Source of the DNA: Neoarius graeffei
Taxonomy: Eukaryota; Chordata; Actinopteri; Siluriformes; Ariidae
Direction: 5' to 3'
Assembly (NCBI RefSeq): GCF_027579695.1
Contig: NC_083596.1
Coordinates: 49,723,257-49,787,256, forward strand
Length of the DNA: 64,000 bases
Shown here: one piece after another, positions 54,738 through 64,000 of the stretch
Numbering within the stretch: position 1 is the stretch's first letter
Layout of the letters: the number at the start of each line of letters is the position of its first letter
Translations under genes and position numbers: made by a program
Notes under the pieces: generated by a model
The model's database searches: none
Seen by the model: the letters and a program-made list of their open reading frames with translations, nothing else
What the model was told of the DNA's origin: nothing

Positions 54738-56322
54738 ATTGGTGGGACATGGCGATTCATTTCCGCCAGTTCGTTCATGTCGGTCAGTTCAGCAAAGAAA
54801 TTCGTTCGTTCAGTTCGTTCACTCGTTCATTTTGATGACGTCACACCAAAGCGGCACAACAATGGCTGTCGTCTGAAGTTTAGTTCATCTTGAGTGAACG
54901 AGAGGCGGCAGAGGTGCCATCCACAATAGATTTTCATACATTACAATGTCTCATCTCATCTCATCTCATTATCTCTAGCCGCTTTATCCTTCTACAGGGT
55001 CGCAGGCAAGCTGGAGCCTATCCCAGCTGACTATGGGCGAAAGGCGGGGTACACCCTGGACAAGTCGCCAGGTCATCACAGGGCTGACACATAGACACAG
55101 ACAACCATTCACACTCACATTCACACCTACGGTCAATTTAGAGTCACCAGTTAACCTAACCTGCATGTCTTTGGACTGTGGGGGAAACCGGAGCACCCGG
55201 AGGAAACCCACGCGGACACGGGGAGAACATGCAAACTCCACACAGAAAGGCCCTCGCCGGCCCCGGGGCTCGAACCCAGGACCTTCTTGCTGTGAGGCGA
55301 CAGCGCTAACCACTACACCACCGTGCCGCCATACATTACAATGTGCTTGAGAAAAAGATGGAAGAAAAACATTATCCTAGCATTATCTGAAAAAGACTAC
55401 ATAAACAAAGCTCTGAAAGTTAATTAAATGTAGATGAGAATAAAGCTGTTTTTATATTTATTATATTTATTTTAGTAGAGCCATGGTCTGCCGGCTATGC
55501 AGTTGTTCTCTCAAACCCATTAAGCAAAAAAAAAAAATTGCTTATTTAACAGCAACACTCATTTCAGAGAATAAACAACTTTACAAGTCATCGTATTCAG
55601 CGAACAGTAGCCTGCGATGTCTCTGCATTCATGATCATTCATTGTTTGGCCTGGTCATGGACATGGAAACGGTTGTTATGCACAAACATTCGATTGACGT
55701 CACGTCTAGCGAGACCTTTTCCAGCTGTTCGAGCAAGAGACCTCCTTTAAACCCATTAAGTAACACCCATTTTGCTCATATTCAACAGCAACGCTCATTA
55801 CAAAGAACAAACCACTTTATTACAAATTGCATTAACATTAAAAAAACGAACACAGTATGCCGCGATCTCCAGAGCCACGTTCTTCATTGTTTATCACAGT
55901 CATGGAAACCGTTGCTATGTGCCCAGCCCAGTATGGCAGCTGGCTGCTGGCTGTTCGTTCGTTCGTGAACTGCTGAGCTCGTTCGCTGTGAACTGAAATG
56001 TATTGCTGAGTGAGAGCTCTAAATTGTAAACTAAAGACCTGGGATGTGTCAACGCTCTGATAATAGGGCTCAGATAGCCCTTAAAGAAGTAAAGTGGCGC
56101 TGCTCTGCACAGATCAAAATGCAAGTTGGACGCCCTTCTGCTACTGAACAGATCCTGCTGATTCGCCAACGACCGAGATTCAGTGACCGCCCTGCTGCCA
56201 GCGAGCAGAGACTGCTGATTCGCGAACGACCGAGAACGAGAGGCAGCGCGAACTAGTTCTAGTCGTTCACTTCGAAGACTCGTTCAAAAAGAACGGTTCG
56301 TTCATGAACGACACACCACTAC
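54738..56322. mobile_element. Inverted-repeat element rich in GTTCGTTCA words
   Basis: 1585 bp with 8-bp TSD TTCACATT (54730-54737 and 56323-56330). Its ends carry runs of TTCGTTCGTTCAGTTCGTTC on the left and GAACGGTTCGTTCATGAACG on the right. The 8-bp TSD suggests a hAT-type element. It has no convincing coding region and contains a SINE. Confidence 0.85.
54949..55330 (-). mobile_element. tRNA-derived SINE (innermost level of the nest)
   Basis: 382 bp, TSD ATACATTACAATG (54936-54948 and 55331-55343), minus orientation, tail CTCATCTCATCTCATTATC on the left. Confidence 0.95.
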
Positions 56323-56571
56323 TTCACATTCAATGGTGGCGAAGCCCATGCATTTCCCCTTCTCCGTTTTAGCCTTTTTTAAATTTTTTATTTATTTATT
56401 TTTTACTCAATAACGGTTGTGATGTAAAATGTACCGAAGTACACTACTTAAAAGAAAACATACTTAAGTAAAAGTACACTCTTTAAAAATTACTTGAAAA
56501 AGTATAAGTACACAAAAAAGCTACTCAAGTACAGTAACGCGAGTAATGTAATTCGTTACTTTCCACCTCTG

Positions 56572-56678
56572 TAAATGAATGTAACTCGCGCGCTACAATG
56601 ACCCGTACGGTAAGCTAGCCCTCCAAGATGGCTGCCACCAGGGAATCCCCGACTCTGTGACGTCATGTGAAAACTATC
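56572..56678. mobile_element. Terminus of an ISL2EU-like element
   Basis: Ends GTGACGTCATGTGAAAACTA followed by TC and TATA. Its inverted form (TTTCACATGACGTCAC) resembles the end of the element at 41170-42516, which also sits at TATA. The rest of this element is missing because its left side abuts the hAT end at 56571. Confidence 0.5.
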
Positions 56679-56682
56679 TATA

Positions 56683-56848
56683 CCTCAGCAACTAATTCAG
56701 ATAGAGACACGATTTTTTGATCCAATGAGGTGTTTTAATCAAGGAAGTTCATTAATATGTTATTCGAGCCAAACTGGCCATGACATGGGTCAAGACAGCA
56801 TCGAAGTTGGCCACCAAAAATACCATAGGGTAAAATATTTTGGTCATA
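56683..56848. other. Short spacer before the second Gypsy element
   Basis: Mixed sequence with no recognised feature. Confidence 0.4.
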
Positions 56849-57789
56849 TGTAACAGAGTAAGAAAATACTGCTCATAAATAATATAGTTGTGTGAGTTTT
56901 GCCATTATTGAGCACAGCAGTGTTCTGGTTAATTGTTGTTGGAGACACCTTTGGACGCTGAGAGAACTGCAGGTCTGCTGCTTTGACCCTTCGTAGTCGT
57001 CGTACTCCCAGCCAGAAGAAAGTTATCCTGGCTTGGGTGAGGTTCATTATATTAAGCACTCTCGTTTTATTCTATGCTTCTTCATGTTAAAATGCACTGT
57101 AATTTGTAAATTCGATACATCTTATGATTTATGTAATTGTGTGCACATTGTGAGGATATGGTTGGAATTAGCCGAACTGTTAGGAAGTTTTATTAATTTT
57201 TCCTGTCACCACGAGTTACCATGAGTGACTAGCTTATTCCTCACGATGGCTTCCGCATTTGATGCATTAGCATTCTGTTCATTTTGTGGGTAATATCCTA
57301 GTATGCATGCAAAATCCATTTAACTTTACATGTATTAAGCATCAAGATTGTATTGTGCATGTATTGTTGTTATATGGGCGCGAAGGAATTCCGAATGTTT
57401 ACTCTGTTTCCGAACGCTAATTAACTACCGAACTCATACATGAACATTCTGTCTGTCCCGTCTCCCGTACTGAGACAGTGGCATTGCATACGTCAGCACA
57501 AATGAATGTAATGTTATTTGTTTGCTTATTTTGATTGTACAGATGCTGCAGTCGCTCCGATTGAGAGTGCTGTTAATTTTTTTTTTTTTTGTCCAAGGTA
57601 TGTGTCTCCATTTGTCAAAATGTATGTAGCTTTTTGCATTAGTATTAATACGCAGCCAGAAGAAAGTTATCCTGGCTTGGACGCTGCAGTCACGCCGATT
57701 GAGAGTGCTGTTAATTATTTTTTTTTTGTCCAAGGAAATAAACTGCCATCCAAGAACTTCTGTCTCTGTGCTGCTTGAGATCCGTTACA
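56849..57789 (+). repeat. 5' LTR of the second Gypsy element
   Basis: About 941 bp by its TG...CA ends and the adjoining primer site. It contains an internal repeated module: CAGCCAGAAGAAAGTTATCC near 57010 and again near 57653, and CCGATTGAGAGTGCTGTTAA near 57557 and 57698. Boundaries cannot be confirmed without the 3' LTR. Confidence 0.75.
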
Positions 57790-57790
57790 C

Positions 57791-57805
57791 TGGTGCCGTG
57801 ACCCG
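57791..57805 (+). other. Primer-binding site, tRNA-His-like
   Basis: TGGTGCCGTGACCCG one base after the LTR. It is complementary to ...GTCACGGCACCA, the 3' end of animal tRNA-His from memory, with one mismatch at position 13. Confidence 0.6.
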
Positions 57806-58001
57806 TTGATCATCTAGATCAGCCTGACGCCGATCGCCGCGGATGCTGCGTGGGATTTCAGCTCAAGTGTGCATGATTAAGTGTGGTTAGAGTTGTTTTT
57901 GTATACGGTTGAGCAGCATAGGAGAGTTTTAAAATCCTGGTATTTGGGATTTATCAGTATATGATTGGTGTATGGTATATTGTGCCCTTATACATTATAT
58001 T

Positions 58002-58002
<1 letters not shown>

Positions 58003-58038
<36 letters not shown>
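58003..58038. repeat. (TA)n microsatellite in the Gypsy leader
   Basis: About 17 TA units between the primer site and gag. Confidence 0.9.
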
Positions 58039-58043
<5 letters not shown>

Positions 58044-61000
58044 TTTTCATTCTTTTTGCATTTACATCTGATAAACATAACGCAGATATATATCAGTATG
58101 GCAGAAGGAGTGGATCATAATGATATGGGTGAGAGTTTTGGTAGTCCAGTCTTGCAAATGGGGAGGGGTGTTATGGGTCCGTGGTGGCGCAGTGTGAGCG
58201 CTCCTGCGGGGCGTGGGTTGGATAGTGAGGAGGTGGGTTTTTCTGACAGCGGTAGGGGAACAGGGTTAGGTTGTAACCTGGGTGGTTCTCCTGTTGGGCA
58301 GCTTATGGAGGGGGAACCTCTCACATCCACACCCAGCAGTATTGATGCTGCTGCTATTAGCCACCTTACAGACATGGTAGGACAGTTGGGTGCCCAGATT
58401 GGTGAATCCATTGTAGCTAAATTAATGTCTGCTGGTGCAGTTAACATTAACAGTGGACACCAGAATGCCACATCTCCCAATGCATCAGCCACACACACAA
58501 GTACTGACTCTCACACTGCTACACGGACAGACCCACAAGTTACAGTACATGTAAAATCAGACAAAGAGCCTGACTTCTTCAGAGGTGCCAGTTCCGACAA
58601 GTATTCAGTCCAGGACTGGACTGACATGATGAAAGCTTACCTCAGGAAGCAGAGATGTCCTGTGGAAGAGCAGGCTGAAGAGATCTTGGGGAAGTTAATG
58701 GGCAAGGCAAAAGATGTTGTTAGAGTTGCCCTGCGTAGTGACACAACCCTTAATGTGAGACAGAACCCTGATCTCATCTATGATCTACTGCTTCAGTATT
58801 TCAGTGACTCTTATTCATGCCTTCCACTAGCAGACTTCTACTCCACCCTACCCAGACCTGGGGAGAGTCCAGTTGATTATTAGCTACGAGTAAACAAGGC
58901 TGCTGAGCTAGCTGTGGATGGCCTTCGCAGACAAGGTTGACGGATGGAGAACCAGAGTGAAGAGGTTGCCCGCATGTTTGTCAAGCATTGCATAGATCCG
59001 GAGCTTTCATCTATCTTCAAGTGTAAACCTATACAGGAGTGGAGTACACGGGACATTCAGTTGAGGATCGATGACTACCAGAGAGAGCTGCAATCCTCTG
59101 GCAGAGCCTGTGACACTGTGAAGGTGATGAGCCATGCCACCACTCTTGTTGACATGCAGCATGAGCCAACGTTATACAGTAAGCCCTTGCCTGGCCAGTG
59201 TCATACTCAGTGCACCACCCCTGCATCTGCAGCTGTTGCTAACCCTGTTTGTCACATGCCATTTTCCCCCTCTATCACAGCTCAGAGTCAGACATATTCT
59301 CCCTGTCAGACCCAATACCCACCCACGTGCTCTCCCACGTCAGTTGTGTCGCAAAACAGTCAGGAGTCAGAGGATAGGATTCTGAGCCGCATGATGACCA
59401 TGTTGGAACAGATGATGAGCAGAGTACAGAAGCGTGGTGGTGCCCACCGGGAAGGAGGCTTCCAAGGGGGCCGTCGTGAGAAAGCTTGCCGTGTCTGCAA
59501 TGACAGTAGGCACTCAACTGTCACTCACTGCAGATCAGAGAGACTGTGCTTTGCCTGCTTTGCCCCCGGACACACAAAGGCAGACTGCACAATGCCCTCC
59601 TCAGAACCTCGGTCTGAGGGAAACTAGAAGACCCGTATTCAGTGGGAGGCAGTATGGGTCATGATTCAAACTCCCGCACTGATGATTATTCTGATGCAGA
59701 AAATATCTATGCAGCCTTCAAACTTTCATGTAATGACACTACAAATGTTATCTTTCAGAACGTCCAAGTTGTAAATGGCAGTGACAGTCTCTTCTACACT
59801 CCTGTGATAATTGGTAATACAGTGACCCTGAACGCAATGCTTGACAGTGGCTCCATGGCTTGTACCATCAGTGAGGATGCCGAATTGAAACTCAGGGAAG
59901 CGGGTGTGGTCGCAATGAATGATCAGTTCAATACAGACGTCATACTAATTGGCTGTGGTGGCCACTGTGTCACACCCAAGTCGGCTGTGCATTTGCAGAT
60001 GGAAGTGTATGGCTGCAAATTTGAGGTACCCACTCTTGTTGTCCAGGGTCAACGTGATGACATGATTCTTGGCACCAATGTCATAAAGCACATTCTCCAC
60101 AAGTACAAAAAGTGCAATGCCTACTGGAAGGCTGTGTCGGCACCCTGTCCTACTGGAAACACTGAGTCTGAGCGGTACCTGTCCATGCTAGCTGGTCTGG
60201 ACCGTTGGAGAGGAGATGTTGTCCCCTACAGAATTGGCACTGTCAGGAGCAACTCAGCTGTGTGCCTGGAACCCGGCCAGGAGTACCTGCTGTGGAGGAG
60301 GTTACCCAGATCCACTACAGTGTCTCCTGGAAGTACAGTAATGATGGAGCTCACAACATGCCGCTCAGCCCCAAGAGGGATTCTTGTGGTGAGAATGGTG
60401 ACGTCGTTGAGGCAAGACAGATGCATGCCATTAAAGCTTATCAACAGCTCTGACAAGCCTGTCCTAGTCAGACGCAATGCCAAATTGGCTGATGTTTTTC
60501 CCTGTATTGCATTAGAGGACATGGATGACACACACTCTGAGGTTCCACTGGCCAGTTGCTCTCTTGCAACCACCATTTTTGCAAATGTTGACTGTGCTGC
60601 TGACAATAAGCTGCAATCAGTTGGACTTGCTCAAATTGATTTAGACCCCTGTGACGTGACTGAGCAGTGTAAAGACAAATTGACTGACCTAATCATCTGC
60701 TATAATGACATCTTCTCATGCCACCACCTGGATTGTGGAGAGGCAAGTGGCTTTGTTCATCGCATTCACCTGTCAGATCAGCGGCCATTTCGACTCCCTT
60801 TCAGGCGAGTGCCCCCAAGCCAGTATCAGAAGCTTTGTCAGGTACTGAATGAAATGGAGGAGAGGGAGATCATTAGGAAGTCCACCAGTGAGTACGCATC
60901 CCCTTTAGTTCTCGTGTGGAAAAAGAATGGAGATCTCTGTGTCTGCACAGATTTTTGCTGGTTGAACAAGCGAACTCTCAAGGATGCTCACCCTCTGCCT

Positions 61001-64000
61001 CACCAGGCCGACTGCTTGGGAGCACTTGGCGGCAATGCACTTTTTAGCACCATGGACCTAACCTCCAGGTTTTATAATATGCTGCTTCATGAAGACGACA
61101 AAAAATACTCTGCCTTTACCACTCCGATGGGCTTATACGAGTACAATCGTCTACCACAAGGTCTGTGTAATAGCCCTGGCAGTTTTATGTGAATGACGAC
61201 ATGCATTTTTGGGGATCAGAATTATCTGAGCCTGCTTTGCTACTTGGATGACCTGTTGGTCTTTGCTCCTGATGAAGCAACTGCTCTGGAATGCTTGGAG
61301 ATGGTGTTCAGCAGGCTACGCAATCACAATCTCAAGTTAGCCCCCAAGAAGTGCTTCTTCTTACGCAAGTCTGTGAGGTTCCTTGGGCATGTTATAGATG
61401 AGGCTGGTGTGTCCACTGGCCCTAGTAAGATTGAGGGTATCATGAAGATGTCAAGTGTCAACCTGATGGAAGCAGATGGTGTAACCCCCTCAGCAAGACG
61501 GGTCAGGTCTTTCTTGGGAATGGTCAATTACTACCAGCACTTTGTACCCAACTACTCTGCTATTGCCAAGCCCCTCTTCTCTCTGTTGTCTGGCCAGAAG
61601 TGCAAAGGAGGCAAGAAAAGAACGCCAAAATCCCGAACCCAGAACAGGAAGTTGAGTGCTGTGGACTGGACCTCTGAGATGGAGGAAGCTTTCCAAAGGC
61701 TGAAATTGTCGTTGCCTGAATCAGTCGTCCTGGCCCACCCTGATTTCAGTTGCCCCCTCATGTTGTCTGTGGATGCGTCTCTTGATGGCATAGGAGCTGT
61801 TCTATCTCAGATACAGGAGGGAGAGACCAGGGCGAGACCCATTGCCTTTGCCAGTAAATCACTGTCTCAGTCACAAAAGAATTACCCAGCACATCGTTTA
61901 GAGTTTCTGGTTTTGAAGTGGGCCGTCACTGACAAGTTGAGTCACTGGTTAAAAGGTCATAGGTTCACAGTGTGGACCAACAACAACCCGTTGACCCACA
62001 TCATGACAAAACCAAAGTTGGACTGCTGTGAGCAATGCTGGGTGGCCAAGTTAGCCTGCTACAACTTCGACATTAAGTATGTCCCTGGGCCAAAGAATGT
62101 GGTGGCTGACGCCCTTAGCCATGTGCCTTTTGTGAAGGAGAGGGTCAGCCACAGACTACTCCAGGAGCCCTACAGCAGCCTTCTGTCTGAAGTCCGGGGT
62201 GTAACTTGCGGCTCTGTTCAAAATGCCTTCCGCAGCTCCCAAAATTGTGGCTCTGATCAAGGTGATGACCAGGATGAGACTGTCTCTTCTCCTTTACAAG
62301 TCCATACCATGTCTATTGGGGTGTGTGAGATGTCTGCTGTCCTGCAGTCACACACTCAGTGGGAGAGTGGGGCAAGAACACGTGCTGTCGAAGTTCTCCA
62401 TCATGTCCCTCAGCTGGTCCCAGATGGTCAAGATTCACTGCCTGCTTATACAGAGAAGGAACTACATGATGAACAACTTAAGGACAGAACCCTCTCTCGT
62501 GTCTTGTACTACATGGAAAGACGTCGCAGACCCTCCAGGAGAGAGCAAACCAAAGAGTCAGTCACAGTCCTGAGATATTTAAAGCATTGGGAGAAATTAG
62601 TCTTGAGTAATGGAATTCTCTACAGACTGTCAAGGGACCAAGTCACAAAGTTTAAGCGCCACCAATATGTTGTCCCCGACTCTCTAAAAGTGGACGTTCT
62701 GAGGGGTGTCCATGATGATGCCGGCCATCAGGGCCAGTTCAGGAGTCTTGGGTTGGCCAGACAGAGGTTCTTTTGGCTCAATCTCAACAGAGATGTGAGA
62801 GACCATGTCTGCAATTGCAAACGCTGCATTGTCAGCAAGACAGCTGAGCCTGTTGATAGGGCACCCCTGGAAAGCATTAGTTCTACCAGGCCACTCCAAC
62901 TTGTCTGTATTGACTTCTTCTGGTCAGCTGAGGATGCAAGGAACAAGTCTGTTGATGTGCTTGTAGTGACTGACCATTTTACAAGAATGGCCCAGGCATT
63001 CCCTTGCAAAGACCAGTCTGCGAAGCAAGTTGCAAGAGTTCTCTGGGACAAGTTCTTTTGTGTTTTTGGGTTCCCTGAACGTATCCACAGTGACCAAGGG
63101 CCCAGCTTCGAGAGTCAACTGATCACTGAGCTACTCAGAGTCTCTGATGTAAGGAAATCACACACCACTCCATACCACCCCATGGGCAATGGCAGTGTGG
63201 AACGTTTTAATAGAACTCTTGGAGACATGATCCGTGCCATTCCTCTAGATAACAAAGTCACTTGGCCGAGACGGCTTCAAACACTGACATTCATGTACAA
63301 CAGCACGATCCATGAAACGACAGGATATGCACCTTTTTATTTAATGTTTGGACGTACTCCTCATTTGCCTGTCGATGTGCTCTTCCGTACAGTTTTGAAT
63401 GATCCTGAAGTAGTCAGTTATGACAAGTATGTTGCATCTCTGGAGAAAGATCTGAAGGATGCTATATTGATAGCTCAGGAGCATGCCACGAAAGAACAGC
63501 ACCATCACACAGCACTCTACAACAGATGGGTGAAGGGTCCCACTATTGCCGTTGGTGACCGTGTACTTGTTGCGAATAAGAAAGAAAGAGGGAAGAGAAA
63601 AGTGGCAGACCGTTGGGAGTCCACCGTATACACTGTTGTGGACAAGAACAATGACACCCACACTTACAAGATTCAGGATACAATCACTGGACAGGAGAGA
63701 GTCGTCCACCGCAACCTGTTGATGCTGGTGAATTTCCTGCCCGTTGGTGACACAAGTGAGCTGTCCGGTCCCGTTTCCTCAGCTTCTTCCTCTCAATTGT
63801 CAGATCCAAGCGATGGGGCCACATCTGTTGTAGAGCACAGTTTCTTACATAACGGACTGTCTGAATGTCCTGGACAAAGTTCTACTCAGGAAACTCGTAT
63901 GCAGAGCAACACTGGACATCAAGTTGTAACTGTCTCAGAGCCCACAGATCGTACACAAAGAACTGTTGAATGGATTACCCAGTCACCCTTCCCAAAGTGC

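Larger units (their letters stand above)
53196..56350. mobile_element. hAT-like element, CAGGGGCGTC termini (copy 2) with nested insert
   Basis: TSD CATTTCCC (53188-53195 and 56351-56358). Same family as 26886-28578, sharing GTCAGAAGCATTTTTAATGT at the left and GGTGGCGAAGCCCATG at the right. Interrupted at 54738-56322 by another element. Confidence 0.93.
48980..56571 (-). mobile_element. hAT element (CAGAGGTGGAAAG ends) hosting a transposon nest
   Basis: 7.6 kb between CAGAGGTGGAAAGAGTACT and its inverted counterpart (CTTTCCACCTCTG). The subterminal repeats are rich in ACTCAAGTAAAAGTA-type words. Inside lie a small hAT-like element, a second hAT (50325-53116) containing a LINE fragment, and a third (53196-56350) containing another element and a SINE. 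A BED-finger exon on the minus strand belongs to this outer element. The flanks do not match: GGTACGAC on the left, TAAATGAA on the right, where an 8-bp duplication is expected. Confidence 0.85.
56849..64000 (+). mobile_element. Ty3/Gypsy LTR element, 5' LTR and most of the interior (runs off the window)
   Basis: Fossil LTR element. 5' LTR 56849-57789 (TGTAACAG...CCGTTACA), primer site TGGTGCCGTGACCCG at 57791-57805. Parts in order: gag at about 58.1-59.6 kb ending in zinc-knuckle motifs (CRVCNDSRH, CFACFAPGHTKADC); protease around 59.8 kb (LDSGS); reverse transcriptase at about 60.7-61.3 kb with YLDD; RNase H at about 61.7-62.1 kb; integrase at about 62.7-63.5 kb with an H2C2 finger and DQGPSFESQ. 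The 3' LTR is outside the window, so its age cannot be read from LTR divergence. It looks broken, with several breaks in the coding region. Unlike the element at 3340 it uses a tRNA primer, and no chromodomain is seen before the window ends. Confidence 0.9.

Noticed and set aside
55483-55968. 161-codon frame as a gene
   Set aside because: Falls inside the nested GTTCGTTCA-type element; composition and lack of motifs suggest chance.

Overview
This window looks like fish genomic DNA. The evidence is a teleost-type immunoglobulin light-chain (IgL) locus, abundant hAT, Tc1-like and P-like/THAP DNA transposons, a tRNA-derived SINE, Ty3/Gypsy LTR elements, and very long CA-rich and minisatellite tracts. 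The SINE family and the V/C sequences would fit an ostariophysan fish such as a catfish, but the sequence alone does not fix the species.

Layout. 1-10.46 kb: a 44-bp satellite with a roughly 1.53-kb higher-order period. It is interrupted by a 5.5-kb chromodomain-type Gypsy element (3340-8808, TSD TTATC) and a hAT-like non-autonomous element (9148-9940, 8-bp TSD). 10.96-13.9 kb: a 34-bp minisatellite split by a decayed Tc1-like transposon. 13.96-15.1 kb: a composite SINE/P-like/SINE unit with its own 12-bp TSD. 16.1-19.13 kb: CA microsatellites, a 93-bp minisatellite and a 36-bp minisatellite. 19.3-19.45 kb: one beta-spectrin-like exon on the minus strand. 20.4-20.95 kb: a purine-rich tract.

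22.3-49 kb is the IgL region. All segments are on the plus strand in the order V1 (type A), V2 (type B), V3 (A), J, C, V4 (B), V5 (A). V segments have leader, intron, V exon and a 12-bp-spacer recombination signal (RSS). The single J has a 23-bp-spacer RSS and reads VFGQGTKLIVS. The single C exon ends in a Cys-containing tail followed by AATAAA. V2-V3 and V4-V5 with their spacers are two copies of one tandem duplication. Each copy carries private insertions, so each serves as an empty-site control for the other. V1 (shortened RSS spacer) and V5 (CCCAGTG heptamer) probably cannot rearrange; V2, V3 and V4 have clean RSSs. V2 and V3 lie upstream of J-C and could use it by deletion. V4 and V5 lie downstream and would need another J-C beyond the window.

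48.98-56.57 kb is a deep transposon nest. A hAT element abuts the 3' flank of V5 and contains other hAT elements, a truncated LINE, a target-like fold-back element and a SINE. From 56.85 kb to the window end lies the 5' part of a second, broken Gypsy element with a tRNA-His-like primer site.

The only host protein-coding material I can support is the IgL segments, the isolated spectrin exon and a duplicated pseudo-exon broken by a MITE. The remaining open frames are transposon-derived or follow from minisatellite periods divisible by three.
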